64,000 bases of DNA from Paracoccus chinensis (GCF_900102885.1 NZ_FNGE01000006.1:1-64000); one strand, 5' to 3'. Counted from the first letter of the stretch, positions 17,840 through 28,049 are shown. Program-made: numbers and translations. The notes: a model not told the origin generated them from the letters alone.

Positions 17840-18327
17840 TGGAACGGCTGATCGCAACCGGCTTCGGCCTCGGGCACCTGCGGCCCGCGCCGGGCACCTG
17901 GGCCTCGGCCGCGACGGTCGCGCTTGGCTATGGCCTGCACCGGCTGGGACATTTCCCGCTGGTCGCCATGGCCACCCTGCTGGTGACCCTGCTAGGCTTC
18001 TGGGTTGTCGGCAAGGCAACCCACGGGCGCGCAGAAAAGGACGAAAGCGCCATTGTCATCGACGAGGTCGCGGGGCAGATGATTGCGCTGTGCGCCACCT
18101 CGGGCGGGTTCTGGTTCGCCGGGATGCCCGCCAGCGTCTTTCCCTGGCCGGCCTGGGTCGTGCCCTTCCTGTTGTTCCGCCTGTTCGACATCTGGAAGCC
18201 CTGGATCATCGGCCGGGCCGACCAGCGCGCTGACGCGGCAGGCGTGATGCTGGACGACATCTGGGCGGGGATCTTCGCGGCCGTGGCCTCGATCCTGGCC
18301 GCCGGACTTTCGCACGGAGTGATGTGA
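17836..18327 (+). CDS. pgpA: Phosphatidylglycerophosphatase A
   Basis: Inner-membrane lipid phosphatase that converts phosphatidylglycerol phosphate to phosphatidylglycerol. The 163-residue protein has about four membrane segments, an N-terminal [14 protein letters not shown] motif and the conserved acidic motif [18 protein letters not shown] precedes the last loop, [15 protein letters not shown]. Its ATG overlaps the ispDF stop by four bases; a second ATG follows directly. Middle gene of ispDF-pgpA-pncC. Confidence 0.95.
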   Translation: MMERLIATGFGLGHLRPAPGTWASAATVALGYGLHRLGHFPLVAMATLLVTLLGFWVVGKATHGRAEKDESAIVIDEVAGQMIALCATSGGFWFAGMPASVFPWPAWVVPFLLFRLFDIWKPWIIGRADQRADAAGVMLDDIWAGIFAAVASILAAGLSHGVM

Positions 18328-18821
18328 TGGACGACAAACCCGCAGAGGACCTGAAGGCGCTGGCCGAGCGCGCCCTGAAGGCGGCGACCGACAAGGGCGT
18401 GATGCTGGCGACCGCCGAAAGCTGCACAGGCGGCATGATCTCGGCGGCGCTGAGCGACATTCCCGGCTGCTCGGGCGCGCTGGACCGGGGCTTCATCACC
18501 TATTCCAACCACGCCAAGACCGAGATGCTGGGAGTCGCGCCCGAGACCATCGAGGCCCATGGCGCCGTCAGCCCCGAGGTCGCGGCCGAGATGGCGACGG
18601 GTGCCCGCGACCGCGCCAAGGCGGGCTTGGCCGTCGCGGTCACGGGCGTCGCGGGGCCGGGCGGGACCGAGAACAAGCCCGAGGGCCGCGTCTGCTTCGG
18701 CATCGCCGACGAGCATGGCACCCGGACGGAAACCGTGGACTTCGGTCCCCTGGGCCGCGACGGCGTGCGCCGGGCGACCACGGCGCACGCGCTGAAGATG
18801 ATGATCGAGGCGCTGGGTTAA
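18327..18821 (+). CDS. pncC: CinA-type nicotinamide-nucleotide amidohydrolase
   Basis: Stand-alone C-terminal CinA domain, 164 residues, of the PncC type that deamidates NMN to nicotinic acid mononucleotide in pyridine nucleotide recycling. Motifs seen are TAESCTGGMISAAL (about 26-40) and VTGVAGPGGTENKPEG. The start is the ATG in TGATG overlapping the pgpA stop; an in-frame GTG one codon earlier is possible. The gene ends in a 4-base convergent overlap with ltaE. Confidence 0.93.
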   Translation: MDDKPAEDLKALAERALKAATDKGVMLATAESCTGGMISAALSDIPGCSGALDRGFITYSNHAKTEMLGVAPETIEAHGAVSPEVAAEMATGARDRAKAGLAVAVTGVAGPGGTENKPEGRVCFGIADEHGTRTETVDFGPLGRDGVRRATTAHALKMMIEALG

Positions 18822-19849
18822 AGCGCGCGCAGAAGGGCCGCGACTTCGTCCTCGGTCGTGGCCCAGCTTGTCACCAGCCGGATCGTCCCTTGCGCCCCAT
18901 CGTCGCCCGCCGTGGGCCAGTCGGCGGCGCGCAGGCCCGCTGCCCGCAGGCGCGTGACCAGGTCGCGCGGCAGGCGGATGAAGATCTCGTTGGCCTCGAC
19001 CGCGACCATCGGCTGGAAGCCCGCGGTTCGCAGGCCCGTCGCCAGTTCAGCCGCTGCGGCGTTGGCGTGGCGGGCAAGGGTCAGCCACAGGTCGCCGTCC
19101 AGCCAGGCCAGCATCTGCGCGGCGAGGAAGCGGTGCTTGGACCACAAGTGTCCCGCCCGCATCCGGCGGAAGGAAAAGTCGCGGGCGCGGTCGGGGTCGA
19201 AGAACACCACCGCCTCGAGCGCGAGGCAGCCGTTCTTGGTGCCCCCGAGCGAGATCGCATCGACCCCCGCGCGCCAGGTCAGGTCGGCAGCCGAGGCCCC
19301 CGTCGCCGTCACCGCGTTGGAAAAGCGCGCCCCGTCCATGTGGACCGTCATACCCGCGTCCCGCGCGACCGTCGTCAGCGCTGCGACACCCGCCGCGTCG
19401 TGGACGGTGCCCCACTCGGTCGCATTGGTGATCGACAGGACGGCGTTCTTGCCGTCGTGCTCGTCCTCCTGCGGGTAATCCGCGATGCGGACCGCCAGCG
19501 TGGCGGGCGTCATCCGGCCCGCCTCGCCGTCGACCAGCGCAAGCTGCGCGCCGCCGGCCATCCAGGCGGGGGCGCCGGATTCCGAGGTCTCGATATGTGC
19601 CGTCCTGTGGCAGAAGATCCGGCCCCAGGGCGGACACAACTGCGCCAGTGCCAGCGCGTTCGCGCCCGTGCCGGTGCCCAGCAGGAAGACGGCGGCCTCA
19701 GGCGCGCCCAGCATCTCGCGCACGGCCTCGCAGGCGCGGCGGGTCAGGTCGTCGCGGCCGTAAGATCCCGCCACGCCCTCGTTCGCATCCATCAGCGCCT
19801 GCAGGATGCGCGGGTGGACGCCCGATGAATTGTCCGAGCCGAAATTCAT
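18818..19849 (-). CDS. ltaE: Low-specificity L-threonine aldolase
   Basis: PLP enzyme that cleaves threonine or allo-threonine to glycine and acetaldehyde. The 343-residue protein has the N-terminal GSDNSSGVHP, HMDGARFSNA (the aspartate contacts the PLP ring) and the cofactor lysine in SLGGTKNG (about residue 200). Starts at ATG 19849; upstream ycgN ends inside it as ATGA. The fold-type I aldolase/beta-eliminating lyase family is clear, while the exact substrate preference is inferred. Last gene of ribF-ycgN-ltaE. Confidence 0.9.
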   Translation of the reverse strand: MNFGSDNSSGVHPRILQALMDANEGVAGSYGRDDLTRRACEAVREMLGAPEAAVFLLGTGTGANALALAQLCPPWGRIFCHRTAHIETSESGAPAWMAGGAQLALVDGEAGRMTPATLAVRIADYPQEDEHDGKNAVLSITNATEWGTVHDAAGVAALTTVARDAGMTVHMDGARFSNAVTATGASAADLTWRAGVDAISLGGTKNGCLALEAVVFFDPDRARDFSFRRMRAGHLWSKHRFLAAQMLAWLDGDLWLTLARHANAAAAELATGLRTAGFQPMVAVEANEIFIRLPRDLVTRLRAAGLRAADWPTAGDDGAQGTIRLVTSWATTEDEVAALLRAL

Positions 19850-20286
19850 GAAAGATCCTCGATGACGTAGCGGTCCCAATCTTCCTCGGGCACGTCTGCC
19901 TCACTGACCGTGCGGCCGCGCACGGAAACGCCCGCGCGATGGATTGACTCGGGGTCGCCGGAGATCAGGTGGTGCCAGGGGTAAAGCGGCTTGCCCTCGG
20001 CCCGCAGGCGATAGGCGCAGGTGGCCGGCAACCACCATGAAATTTCGGCCAGCTTGTCTGGCGTCAGCACCACGCAATCGGGCACGAAGTCATGGCGGTT
20101 CGGATAGGACGAGCAGAGGCAACTGTCGCCGTCCAGCAGCTTGCAGGCGACGCAGGTGAAATCCAGGCTGCCGTCGTCCTCGTATTCGATCTTGTTCAGG
20201 CAGCACTTGCCGCAGCCGTCGCAGAGCGCTTCCCACTCGGCGGGCTCGAGTTCGTCCAGCGGCAGTTCCCAGAAACGCTCGCGCAT
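19846..20286 (-). CDS. ycgN: YcgN family cysteine-cluster protein
   Basis: UPF0260/YcgN protein of 146 residues with the conserved cysteines CDGCGKCC (about 22-29), CVACK, CLCSSYP and a later PDC and ATCAY. The pattern suggests a zinc or iron-sulfur site, but the biochemical role is not established. The ATG overlaps the ribF stop by one base and its stop overlaps the ltaE start. Confidence 0.9.
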   Translation of the reverse strand: MRERFWELPLDELEPAEWEALCDGCGKCCLNKIEYEDDGSLDFTCVACKLLDGDSCLCSSYPNRHDFVPDCVVLTPDKLAEISWWLPATCAYRLRAEGKPLYPWHHLISGDPESIHRAGVSVRGRTVSEADVPEEDWDRYVIEDLS

Positions 20287-21245
20287 CAGGCAGCCGCGAG
20301 GATGCGGCGCGCCTGATCCTCGTCCCTGCGCATCTGGGCGATCAGTGCCTCCAGCCCCTCGAACTTCGCCTCGGGGCGCAGGTAATCGACAAGGGCGACC
20401 GAGATGTGGCGGCCGTAAAGATCGCCGTCGAAGTCGAAGATGAAGGTCTCCAGGTTGGGTGCGTTCTCGCCGAACATCGGGCGGACGCCCAGCGAGGCGA
20501 CGCCGGCATAGTTGCCCTTGTCCGGCCCCTCCAGCACGTCCACCAGAACCGCATAGACGCCCAGCTTGGGCAGGTGCAGCCCTTCCAGGGCAAGATTCGC
20601 GGTCGGATAGCCCAGTTCGCGGCCGCGCTTTTCGCCGTGGATCACCTCGCCCTCGATGCGGTGCCAGTGGCCCAGCATCCGCTCGGCGTCGCGGGGGCGG
20701 CCCCCGGCCAGCGCCTCGCGGATCGCGGTCGAGCTGGTGGCCGCGTCATCCGTTTCCAGCAGCGGCACGGCCGTCACGCCGAAGCCGAGGCGCTGGCCTG
20801 CCTCGACCAGCGTGCGGATGTCGCCCGCCCGGCTGCGGCCATAGCGGAAATCCTCGCCCACCGTGACATGGGCGACGCCTAGCCCCTCAGCCAGCACCTC
20901 GCGGGCGAAGTCCTCGGGCGTGAGCCCGGCCAGAGTGGGGCCGAAGGGCAGTTCGTAAAGCTGGCTGACGCCATGGCGGGCCAGGCGGTTGGCGCGCGCC
21001 TCGGCGTTCATCAGGCGGAAAGGCAGCTCCTCGCGCCCGGCGAGGCGGGCGAAATATTCGCGCGGATGGGGTTCGAATGTGACGATGCCCAGGGGCGCGT
21101 CAGGGCGCGCGGCGCGGGCCGCATCGATCACGGCGCGATGACCCCGGTGGACGCCGTCGAAATTGCCCATGGCCACGGTGGCGCCACGAGCGGCGGCCGG
21201 AAGGCCGCGCCAGTCGCGGTGGATGTGCATCGGCGGGTTCTGCAT
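20286..21245 (-). CDS. ribF: Bifunctional riboflavin kinase/FAD synthetase
   Basis: Makes FMN and then FAD from riboflavin. The N-terminal FAD synthetase nucleotidyltransferase domain (about 20-165) has MGNFDGVHRGH and SSTAIREAL. The C-terminal riboflavin kinase domain (about 185-315) has GEKRGRELGYPTANL and DLYGRHISVAL. Three candidate ATG starts lie at 21266, 21245 and 21230. I list 21245, which has GGAGG close upstream although only three bases away, and 21230 would fit family alignments equally well. First gene of a tightly overlapping three-gene unit. Confidence 0.94.
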   Translation of the reverse strand: MQNPPMHIHRDWRGLPAAARGATVAMGNFDGVHRGHRAVIDAARAARPDAPLGIVTFEPHPREYFARLAGREELPFRLMNAEARANRLARHGVSQLYELPFGPTLAGLTPEDFAREVLAEGLGVAHVTVGEDFRYGRSRAGDIRTLVEAGQRLGFGVTAVPLLETDDAATSSTAIREALAGGRPRDAERMLGHWHRIEGEVIHGEKRGRELGYPTANLALEGLHLPKLGVYAVLVDVLEGPDKGNYAGVASLGVRPMFGENAPNLETFIFDFDGDLYGRHISVALVDYLRPEAKFEGLEALIAQMRRDEDQARRILAAA

Positions 21246-21282
21246 GGGCCTCCACGTCCGGGCCATGCCCCGGTCGGACTGG

Positions 21283-21729
21283 TCAGTCGAACTTGCGCGA
21301 CGGCGCCAGAACCACCGCCTCGCCTTTCAGCACGACCGTATCGCCCACGAGGCAGCGCGTGGCAAGTGTGACGCGGCGCTTTGCGTGCTCGATCGCTTCC
21401 ACCTGCACCTCGGCCCGGACGGTGTCGCCGGGGCGGACGGGCGCCATGAACTTCAGCGTCTGACCCAGGTAGACGGTGCCGTGGCCCGGCAACTGTTCAC
21501 CGATCACGGCCGAGATCAGCCCCGCCGTCAGCATCCCGTGGGCGATCCGCCCCTCGAATATCGTGTCGCGGGCGTAGGCATCATCCAGATGCACCGGGTT
21601 CCGGTCGGTCGAGACCTGCGCGAACATCTCGATGTCGTCGTCCGTCACCTGCTTGAGCAGGTGCCGCATCATCCCGATCTCGAGATCCTCGATGACGATT
21701 GTGCCGCGCGGATGGTTGTCGAGCATCAT
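21283..21729 (-). CDS. MaoC family (R)-enoyl-CoA hydratase-like protein
   Basis: Hot-dog fold hydratase of 148 residues with the catalytic R-hydratase motif: D42 and H47 in STDRNPVHLDD, followed by EGRIAHGMLTAG. Single-domain members of this type include PhaJ, which makes (R)-3-hydroxyacyl-CoA from beta-oxidation intermediates for polyhydroxyalkanoate synthesis. That role here is inferred and gains support from a PhaR-like palindrome 12 bases upstream of the ATG. Start at either of two adjacent ATGs with GAGGGGG upstream. Confidence 0.88.
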   Translation of the reverse strand: MMLDNHPRGTIVIEDLEIGMMRHLLKQVTDDDIEMFAQVSTDRNPVHLDDAYARDTIFEGRIAHGMLTAGLISAVIGEQLPGHGTVYLGQTLKFMAPVRPGDTVRAEVQVEAIEHAKRRVTLATRCLVGDTVVLKGEAVVLAPSRKFD

Positions 21730-21733
21730 GGCC

Positions 21734-21763
21734 CCCTCTGCTGCATTGCAGCATAGCAGAGGG
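21734..21763 (-). promoter_or_regulatory. PhaR-like operator and nested dyad before the MaoC gene
   Basis: CTGCATTGCAG (21741-21751) fits the CTGC-N3-GCAG pattern reported for the polyhydroxyalkanoate regulator PhaR in Rhodobacter. It is nested in a longer perfect dyad, CCCTCTGCT (21734-21742) with AGCAGAGGG (21755-21763). The site is immediately upstream of the MaoC start, so binding would block translation initiation signals or the promoter. No PhaR gene is in the window. Confidence 0.5.
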
Positions 21764-21827
21764 AGAGAGGGCGAGCAATAATCCTAAAGGATAGGTTATT
21801 GTGGCGAAGTATTATTTCGACGCCGCG

Positions 21828-22691
21828 TCAACGCATGCGTCCTATGGCATAGGTGGCCGAGATGCGCTGCTCTGACAGCCAAGCCTCCAGCCGGTGCGCT
21901 TCGGGGCTTTCCACGTCGTCACCCATGTGCTCGGCGGCAAGGCCACCCGTGACGAACAGCGAATCGATCCCCTGGTTGACGGCGCCCAGGATGTCGGTGC
22001 CGATTCCGTCACCGATGGCGAGCGCGGGCACATCGGAACCCACGCCAAGGCGGCGGCGGGCAAGGTCATAGATCGGCGCATGGGGCTTGCCGAAATACAG
22101 CGCCTCGCCGCCCATCTCCTCGTAAAGCTGGGCCAGGGCGCCCGCGCAGTAAAGCCGCTGCTCGCCGTAATCGACCACGAGGTCGGGGTTCACGCAGAGA
22201 AGCGGCAGGTTGCGGGCGCGGGCCGCGGCCAGCCGCTCGCGGTAGTCCTCGGGCGTTTCGGTGCGGTCGTCAAAGGGGCCGGTGACGACGACGCCCTCGG
22301 CTTCCTCCAGCGGGACGCGGGTGATGCCAGCCGCGCGCGGGTCCTCGGTTTCCGTGAAGAAGCCCAGGTCGCGGTCGGGGCCGACGTGCCAGACGCGCTG
22401 GCCGACGCGGCCCGCGAACATCGCCTCCTGCGCGGCGTCGCCCGAGGTCACGATGTCGTCCCACGCGTCATCCGGCACGCCCAGCCGCGCGATCTGGTCG
22501 GCCACGAGGCCGCGCGGGCGCGGAGCGTTCGTGACCAGCGCCACCTTGCCGCCCGTGGCGCGATAGGCCTGCAGGGCGCTGATGGCCGCCGGATAGGCGA
22601 TCTTGCCATTGTGGACGCAGCCCCACAGGTCGCAGAACAGAACGCCATAGTCGCCGCCGATCTCGGCGAGGTTCCGGATGATGCGGGTCAT
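21828..22691 (-). CDS. HAD-superfamily hydrolase (IIA, TIGR01459-like)
   Basis: HAD subfamily IIA phosphatase of 287 residues. The nucleophile motif appears as FCDLWGCVHNG near residue 19, where WGC replaces the more usual WGV/DGT. Motif II is VTNAPRP, with a conserved GKPHAPIY and motif III-like AIGDGIGTDI. Relatives include NagD and 4-nitrophenylphosphatase; the natural substrate is unknown. It lies between the MaoC gene and ppaC on the same strand with a gap of about 75 bases to ppaC. Confidence 0.88.
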   Translation of the reverse strand: MTRIIRNLAEIGGDYGVLFCDLWGCVHNGKIAYPAAISALQAYRATGGKVALVTNAPRPRGLVADQIARLGVPDDAWDDIVTSGDAAQEAMFAGRVGQRVWHVGPDRDLGFFTETEDPRAAGITRVPLEEAEGVVVTGPFDDRTETPEDYRERLAAARARNLPLLCVNPDLVVDYGEQRLYCAGALAQLYEEMGGEALYFGKPHAPIYDLARRRLGVGSDVPALAIGDGIGTDILGAVNQGIDSLFVTGGLAAEHMGDDVESPEAHRLEAWLSEQRISATYAIGRMR

Positions 22692-22766
22692 GCCCTGCCC
22701 TTTCGCTGGCCTTGAAAATGCGAGGGGCCGGGAATGGCCCCGGCCCCCGTCGTCACGATGCCCCGC

Positions 22767-23684
22767 TCAGACCTTGAGCACGGGGATGATCTGCTTCTTG
22801 CGGCTGACCACGCCGGGCAGGACCACACTGTCGCCCTCGACCGGAACGCCGAAGGACGCCTCGGCCACGCGGCGGACGAAGTCGTTGGGGACCAGCAGGG
22901 TCGACTGCTCGTTCAGGATGTCCACGATGAACAGCATCACCTCGTCGGCGCCATCCTCGGCGGCGACGGCGGGCATGGCGGCGACCAGCCGGTCCTTGCG
23001 GTCCAGCAGCACCTGGGGCGCGGTGGTTTCCAGAACGGAAATCCGCATCTGCTTGCCGCCGAGCGTATATTCCTTGCTGTCCATCTTCAGCAGCGCCGCG
23101 TCCGAGAAGGCCGAGACGTCGGATTTCGCGGTGAACATCTCCATCGCGTAGGTCGGAATGGCGATGTCCAGATCCTTGGCCAGCTTTTCCGCCACGCGCC
23201 GGTCATGCGGCGTGGTGGTGGGCGAGCGGAACTCCAGCGTGTCGGACAGGATGCAGGTCAGCATCAGGCCCTTGACCCAAGCCGGCGCGCGGTCGAGGTC
23301 CGCGCCCATCAGATCGTGCATGATCGTCGCCGTGCAGGCGAGCGGACGGATCGTGATGTTGATCGGCGTGCGGGTGGTGATGCCGCCGGCCAGCAGGTGG
23401 TGGTCGATGATCTCGATCACCTCGGCCTGGTCCAGCGAGGCGGGCAGCTCGGCGGGGTTGTTGGTGTCCACGATCACGCACTGGTCGCCCGGCGCCACGT
23501 CCTCGATGATCTCGGGCATGGCGACGCCCCACTTGCCCAGCATCCAGACGGCCTCGGTGTTGGGCATTCCCTGCAGGACCGCCTTGGCCGGGGTCTTGCG
23601 GACGTCGGACAGATACCAGGCCCAGATCAGCGGCGAGCCGGTGGAATCGGTGTCGGGGGCCTTGTGGCCGAAAACCTGGATCAT
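22767..23684 (-). CDS. ppaC: Manganese-dependent inorganic pyrophosphatase
   Basis: Family II (DHH) pyrophosphatase of 305 residues that hydrolyses pyrophosphate to drive biosynthesis. N-terminal metal-binding residues lie in GHKAPDTDS (about 6-14) and VDTNNP (about 72-77). The DHH signature is in EIIDHHLL (about 94-96). The C-terminal DHHA2 domain ends with the RKKQIIPVL stretch that binds substrate. Family II enzymes prefer manganese, which may be relevant with a manganese catalase also encoded in this window. Confidence 0.95.
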   Translation of the reverse strand: MIQVFGHKAPDTDSTGSPLIWAWYLSDVRKTPAKAVLQGMPNTEAVWMLGKWGVAMPEIIEDVAPGDQCVIVDTNNPAELPASLDQAEVIEIIDHHLLAGGITTRTPINITIRPLACTATIMHDLMGADLDRAPAWVKGLMLTCILSDTLEFRSPTTTPHDRRVAEKLAKDLDIAIPTYAMEMFTAKSDVSAFSDAALLKMDSKEYTLGGKQMRISVLETTAPQVLLDRKDRLVAAMPAVAAEDGADEVMLFIVDILNEQSTLLVPNDFVRRVAEASFGVPVEGDSVVLPGVVSRKKQIIPVLKV

Positions 23685-23763
23685 GAAGCGTTCCCTCGTG
23701 GCGCGATTGGCCCGGCTTATAGGCGCGGGGCCGCCCGTTGTGAAGGCTGCGGCGCGGGTCCGG

Positions 23764-24346
23764 TCAGCCGCCCTGGACCAGAGCCATGCCCGCGTTGACG
23801 GCCAGCGCCACGATCACGGCGTTGTAGAAGAAGCTCAGCACCGAATGGCCCAGCGTGACGCGGCGCATGTCGGTTGTCGTGACGGCGATGTCCGAGGTCT
23901 GGGCGGTCATCTGCAGCGTGAAGCTGTAGTAAAGGAAGTCCCACGGCCCCGGCTCGGGGCGATTGCCGGGGAAATCCAGCCCTCCGCTGTCCCAGGTCGC
24001 GCCCATTCCCGCGCCCGCATCGGCAGCCGGGGCGTAGAACAGCCGCGTGTAAGGGAAGGCCATCACCGCATGGACCATGACCACCCCAAGGCCACCGCCC
24101 CCAGCGCCATTGCCACGATCAGGGTCCCGCCCTCGTCGGCATCCCCGAAATGGGCCCGCAGGCCGTCCCGGACCGCCCGCGCACCCACAGCGCCATGACC
24201 AGCAGATAGACGATGAAGAACAGGTCGGCTCCGATCAGGATGCGGTCGATCAGCGGCAGCCGAAAGGCCAGCAGGGCGGCGGCGAGGCTCACGGCGAAGG
24301 CCCCGTGAAAGCGGATGTGGTGCGACAGACCTGCCCTAAGGGACAA
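23764..24346 (-). pseudogene. DUF1345 membrane protein with two frame breaks
   Basis: Three consecutive reading frames together spell one DUF1345 integral membrane protein. The first (TTG at 24346) gives the N-terminus with FHGAFAVSL and LFFIVYLLVMALWVRG. A middle piece, about 24085-24168, gives RAHFGDADEGGTLIVA. The last frame gives VMVHAVMAFPYTRLFY, LDFPG, DFLYYSFTLQMTAQTSD and the final helix VLSFFYNAVIVALAVN. Each join needs one extra base, near 24165-24175 (CCGGG run) and near 24083-24088 (GGGG run). This is either a decayed gene or two single-base sequence errors. DUF1345 function is unknown. Confidence 0.75.
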
Positions 24347-24349
24347 TCG

Positions 24350-24703
24350 TCAGGCCTCGGGGGCGGGATGAGCCGTGCGCTGGTGCTGGATCAGCTGCCA
24401 GTCGTCCTTCTGCCGGACCCAGGTCGAGCTGCACAGCAGTTCGGTCTCGGTTCCCTGCCGGGCCACGGTGGCGCGGTAGGCCAGCACCACGCAGTCCTCG
24501 GTTTCGACCATCAGCCGCTCGGTCAGCCAGACCTTGGACGCGCGCGGACCCGCGTTCAGCAGGGCCAGGACCTCGGTCCCCTGGATCGCCCCCTCGGGGC
24601 GCACCACGATGCAGGACGGGTGCATCCGCCGCCAGGCCTCGCCCGCGCCCATGGTCCACAGGGCCTCCTCGTCGGCCCACCGGTTGTCGGTCCTGCTCAT
24701 CAT
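24350..24703 (-). CDS. NTF2-like/SnoaL-type protein
   Basis: Small 117-residue protein with the cone-like NTF2 fold signature: N-terminal EALWTMGAGEAWRRMHP, then CIVVRPEGAIQGTEVLALL, and the C-terminal STWVRQKDDWQLIQHQRTA typical of DUF4440 proteins. Such proteins are enzymes or ligand-binding proteins, and none of these roles can be assigned here. The ATG (24703) overlaps the stop of the TraB/GumN gene, so the two are coupled. Confidence 0.75.
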   Translation of the reverse strand: MMSRTDNRWADEEALWTMGAGEAWRRMHPSCIVVRPEGAIQGTEVLALLNAGPRASKVWLTERLMVETEDCVVLAYRATVARQGTETELLCSSTWVRQKDDWQLIQHQRTAHPAPEA

Positions 24704-25743
24704 CCGCCCTCTGTGATCGTCCACCCTTCGGCTTCCAGCAGGCGCAGCACGCCGGTCTCGCCCGGCAGGTGCAGCGCCCCGAAGGCCGCGACCACGGGCT
24801 TGCCCTCGGCCGCGGCCGCCTCGGCCGCCCGGGTCAACGGGCCGATCCATGATCTGTTCCGCCGGGTCATCAGCCGATCCTCGGCAAGCTGCATCTGCCG
24901 GTCCACGGCCTCGGACGGCAGGCCCGAGTTCTCGCGGGCATCCAGGCGGCCGAATTCCCACAATTGCCAGATGTCGCCCCGGAAATACGCCTCGAGCGAG
25001 GTGGCCGCATAATCATCGGCCAGCCGCGCGGCAGGCAGCGCGGCGCGAATCATGTCGTTCTCCTCCTCGGGGGTGAGATCCCGGAAGATGGTGAAAAGCG
25101 TGTCCCAAGGCTCCAGCGCCAGCACGGGCACGCCCTCGCCCCGCGCATGATCCACCAGCCGATGGTCAAGGCCCTGCCGGTCGGCAAGATCCTGCGCCTG
25201 GCCCAGCATGCAGGGCGACAGCCCCAGCAACATGGCGACATACCAGGGGCGCATCCGGCTGGCGAGGATGGCAGGCACGCCCCGCTGCTCGATGGCTTGG
25301 GCGACGGCCTGCCAGTCCTTGTCCCCCAGGCGCTGCGGCAGCGTGGGCCCGGTGGGATCGACCATCAGGGCGGGGTCGCGGCTCAGGTGATCGGTCAGGG
25401 CCTTCTCCTCGTCCGGCCCTGCCTCGACCAGAAGGGCACCTGCTTGCGTGATCAGGGGGGCCATGCGCGCGACCGTCGCCTCGTGCCGCGGGTCGGGAAA
25501 GTGATAGGTGCCCGCGATCTCAATCCGCGCCTCACCCTTGGTCGCCCGCCAGAAGATGCCCTGCGGATAGGGCGTGCCGGCGACGGCCTCGTCCAGCTGC
25601 GCCCGCTGCCCGGCCGGCAGTTCGGCGATCAGGTCGCGGCCCGTGCAGTCCGCCGCGCTTGCGGCCGTGGCGAAGACCAGCGCGCAAAGCGTCGCAAGCG
25701 TCGCAGCCAGCCCTCTTCTGCCCTTCGTGCCGATCATGCGCAT
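24700..25743 (-). CDS. TraB/GumN family protein
   Basis: Exported or periplasmic protein of about 347 residues in the TraB/GumN (PF01963) superfamily, which includes the Tiki-like metalloprotease fold. A signal peptide (about 1-30, FATAASA) precedes the conserved IAGTYHFPDP (the GTxH motif), LVEAGPDEE and a C-terminal VVAAFGALHLPGETG (the GxxH motif). Both presumed metal-ligand histidines are therefore present. Starts at ATG 25743 or 25737; the open frame further upstream is not homologous. Activity in bacteria is not established. Confidence 0.82.
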   Translation of the reverse strand: MRMIGTKGRRGLAATLATLCALVFATAASAADCTGRDLIAELPAGQRAQLDEAVAGTPYPQGIFWRATKGEARIEIAGTYHFPDPRHEATVARMAPLITQAGALLVEAGPDEEKALTDHLSRDPALMVDPTGPTLPQRLGDKDWQAVAQAIEQRGVPAILASRMRPWYVAMLLGLSPCMLGQAQDLADRQGLDHRLVDHARGEGVPVLALEPWDTLFTIFRDLTPEEENDMIRAALPAARLADDYAATSLEAYFRGDIWQLWEFGRLDARENSGLPSEAVDRQMQLAEDRLMTRRNRSWIGPLTRAAEAAAAEGKPVVAAFGALHLPGETGVLRLLEAEGWTITEGG

Positions 25744-25885
25744 GGTGGCCACCCTTGTCTTTCCCGAAGCCGGGCCGCCGGCGGGCAACCCTTCGATGAT
25801 CCAATCACTTGCGGCCGGTGCTGTGAACCCGAGGCCGTGTCCGAGCCTGTTGACAGCCCCGTGAAGCCCGCCTATCTCGGCGTCA

Positions 25886-25912
25886 CTGGCACTCACCTCG
25901 GTCGAGTGCCAA
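25886..25912. promoter_or_regulatory. CIRCE element (HrcA operator)
   Basis: CTGGCACTC (25886-25894), a 9-base spacer and GAGTGCCAA (25904-25912) match the CIRCE inverted repeat TTAGCACTC-N9-GAGTGCTAA closely. It lies about 40 bases before groES and implies HrcA repression of groESL with release on heat stress. The hrcA gene is not in this window. Confidence 0.93.
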
Positions 25913-25952
25913 CAACCGAAACACTGCAACCTGAAAGATCGGAGTGTTCACG

Positions 25953-26240
25953 ATGGGATTCAAACCGCTGCACGACCGCGTCCTGGTCCGCCGCGTCGAG
26001 TCGGACGAGAAGACCAAGGGTGGGCTGATCATCCCCGACACCGCCAAGGAAAAGCCCGCCGAGGGTGAAGTCGTGGCCGTGGGCGCCGGCGCCCGCAACG
26101 AGGACGGCGACCGCATCAAGCTGGACGTGAAGGAAGGCGACCGCATCCTGTTCGGCAAGTGGTCGGGCACCGAAGTCACGGTGGACGGCAAGGAACTGCT
26201 CATCATGAAGGAAAGCGACATCCTCGGGATCATCGACTGA
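25953..26240 (+). CDS. groES: Co-chaperonin GroES
   Basis: Ten-kilodalton lid of the GroEL chaperonin, 95 residues. It has the N-terminal [12 protein letters not shown], the mobile loop [12 protein letters not shown] that docks on GroEL, and C-terminal [16 protein letters not shown] use ATG 25953, with GGAG eight bases ahead; a GTG nine bases upstream is in frame but less likely. Followed after 44 bases by groEL in the same operon. Confidence 0.98.
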   Translation: MGFKPLHDRVLVRRVESDEKTKGGLIIPDTAKEKPAEGEVVAVGAGARNEDGDRIKLDVKEGDRILFGKWSGTEVTVDGKELLIMKESDILGIID

Positions 26241-26284
26241 TCCCTGACGGTCACGCTTTCAACACTCTGACAAGGAAGAGATAA

Positions 26285-27931
<1,647 letters not shown>

Positions 27932-27966
27932 TCCATCCGCCCGGCCGAACGGTCGAGCGAAAAGGG

Positions 27967-27994
27967 AAAGGCCGCCCGCTTGGGCGGCCTTTTT
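27967..27994 (+). terminator. Terminator of groESL
   Basis: AAAGGCCGCC (27967-27976) pairs with GGCGGCCTTT (27983-27992) around a 6-base loop and runs into five T. Located about 35 bases after groEL. Confidence 0.9.
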
Positions 27995-28049
27995 CCGTTG
28001 AGGCAATTGCGTCGGCTGGGACAATCTGAGGCTCGCGCCCCAGGCTATC

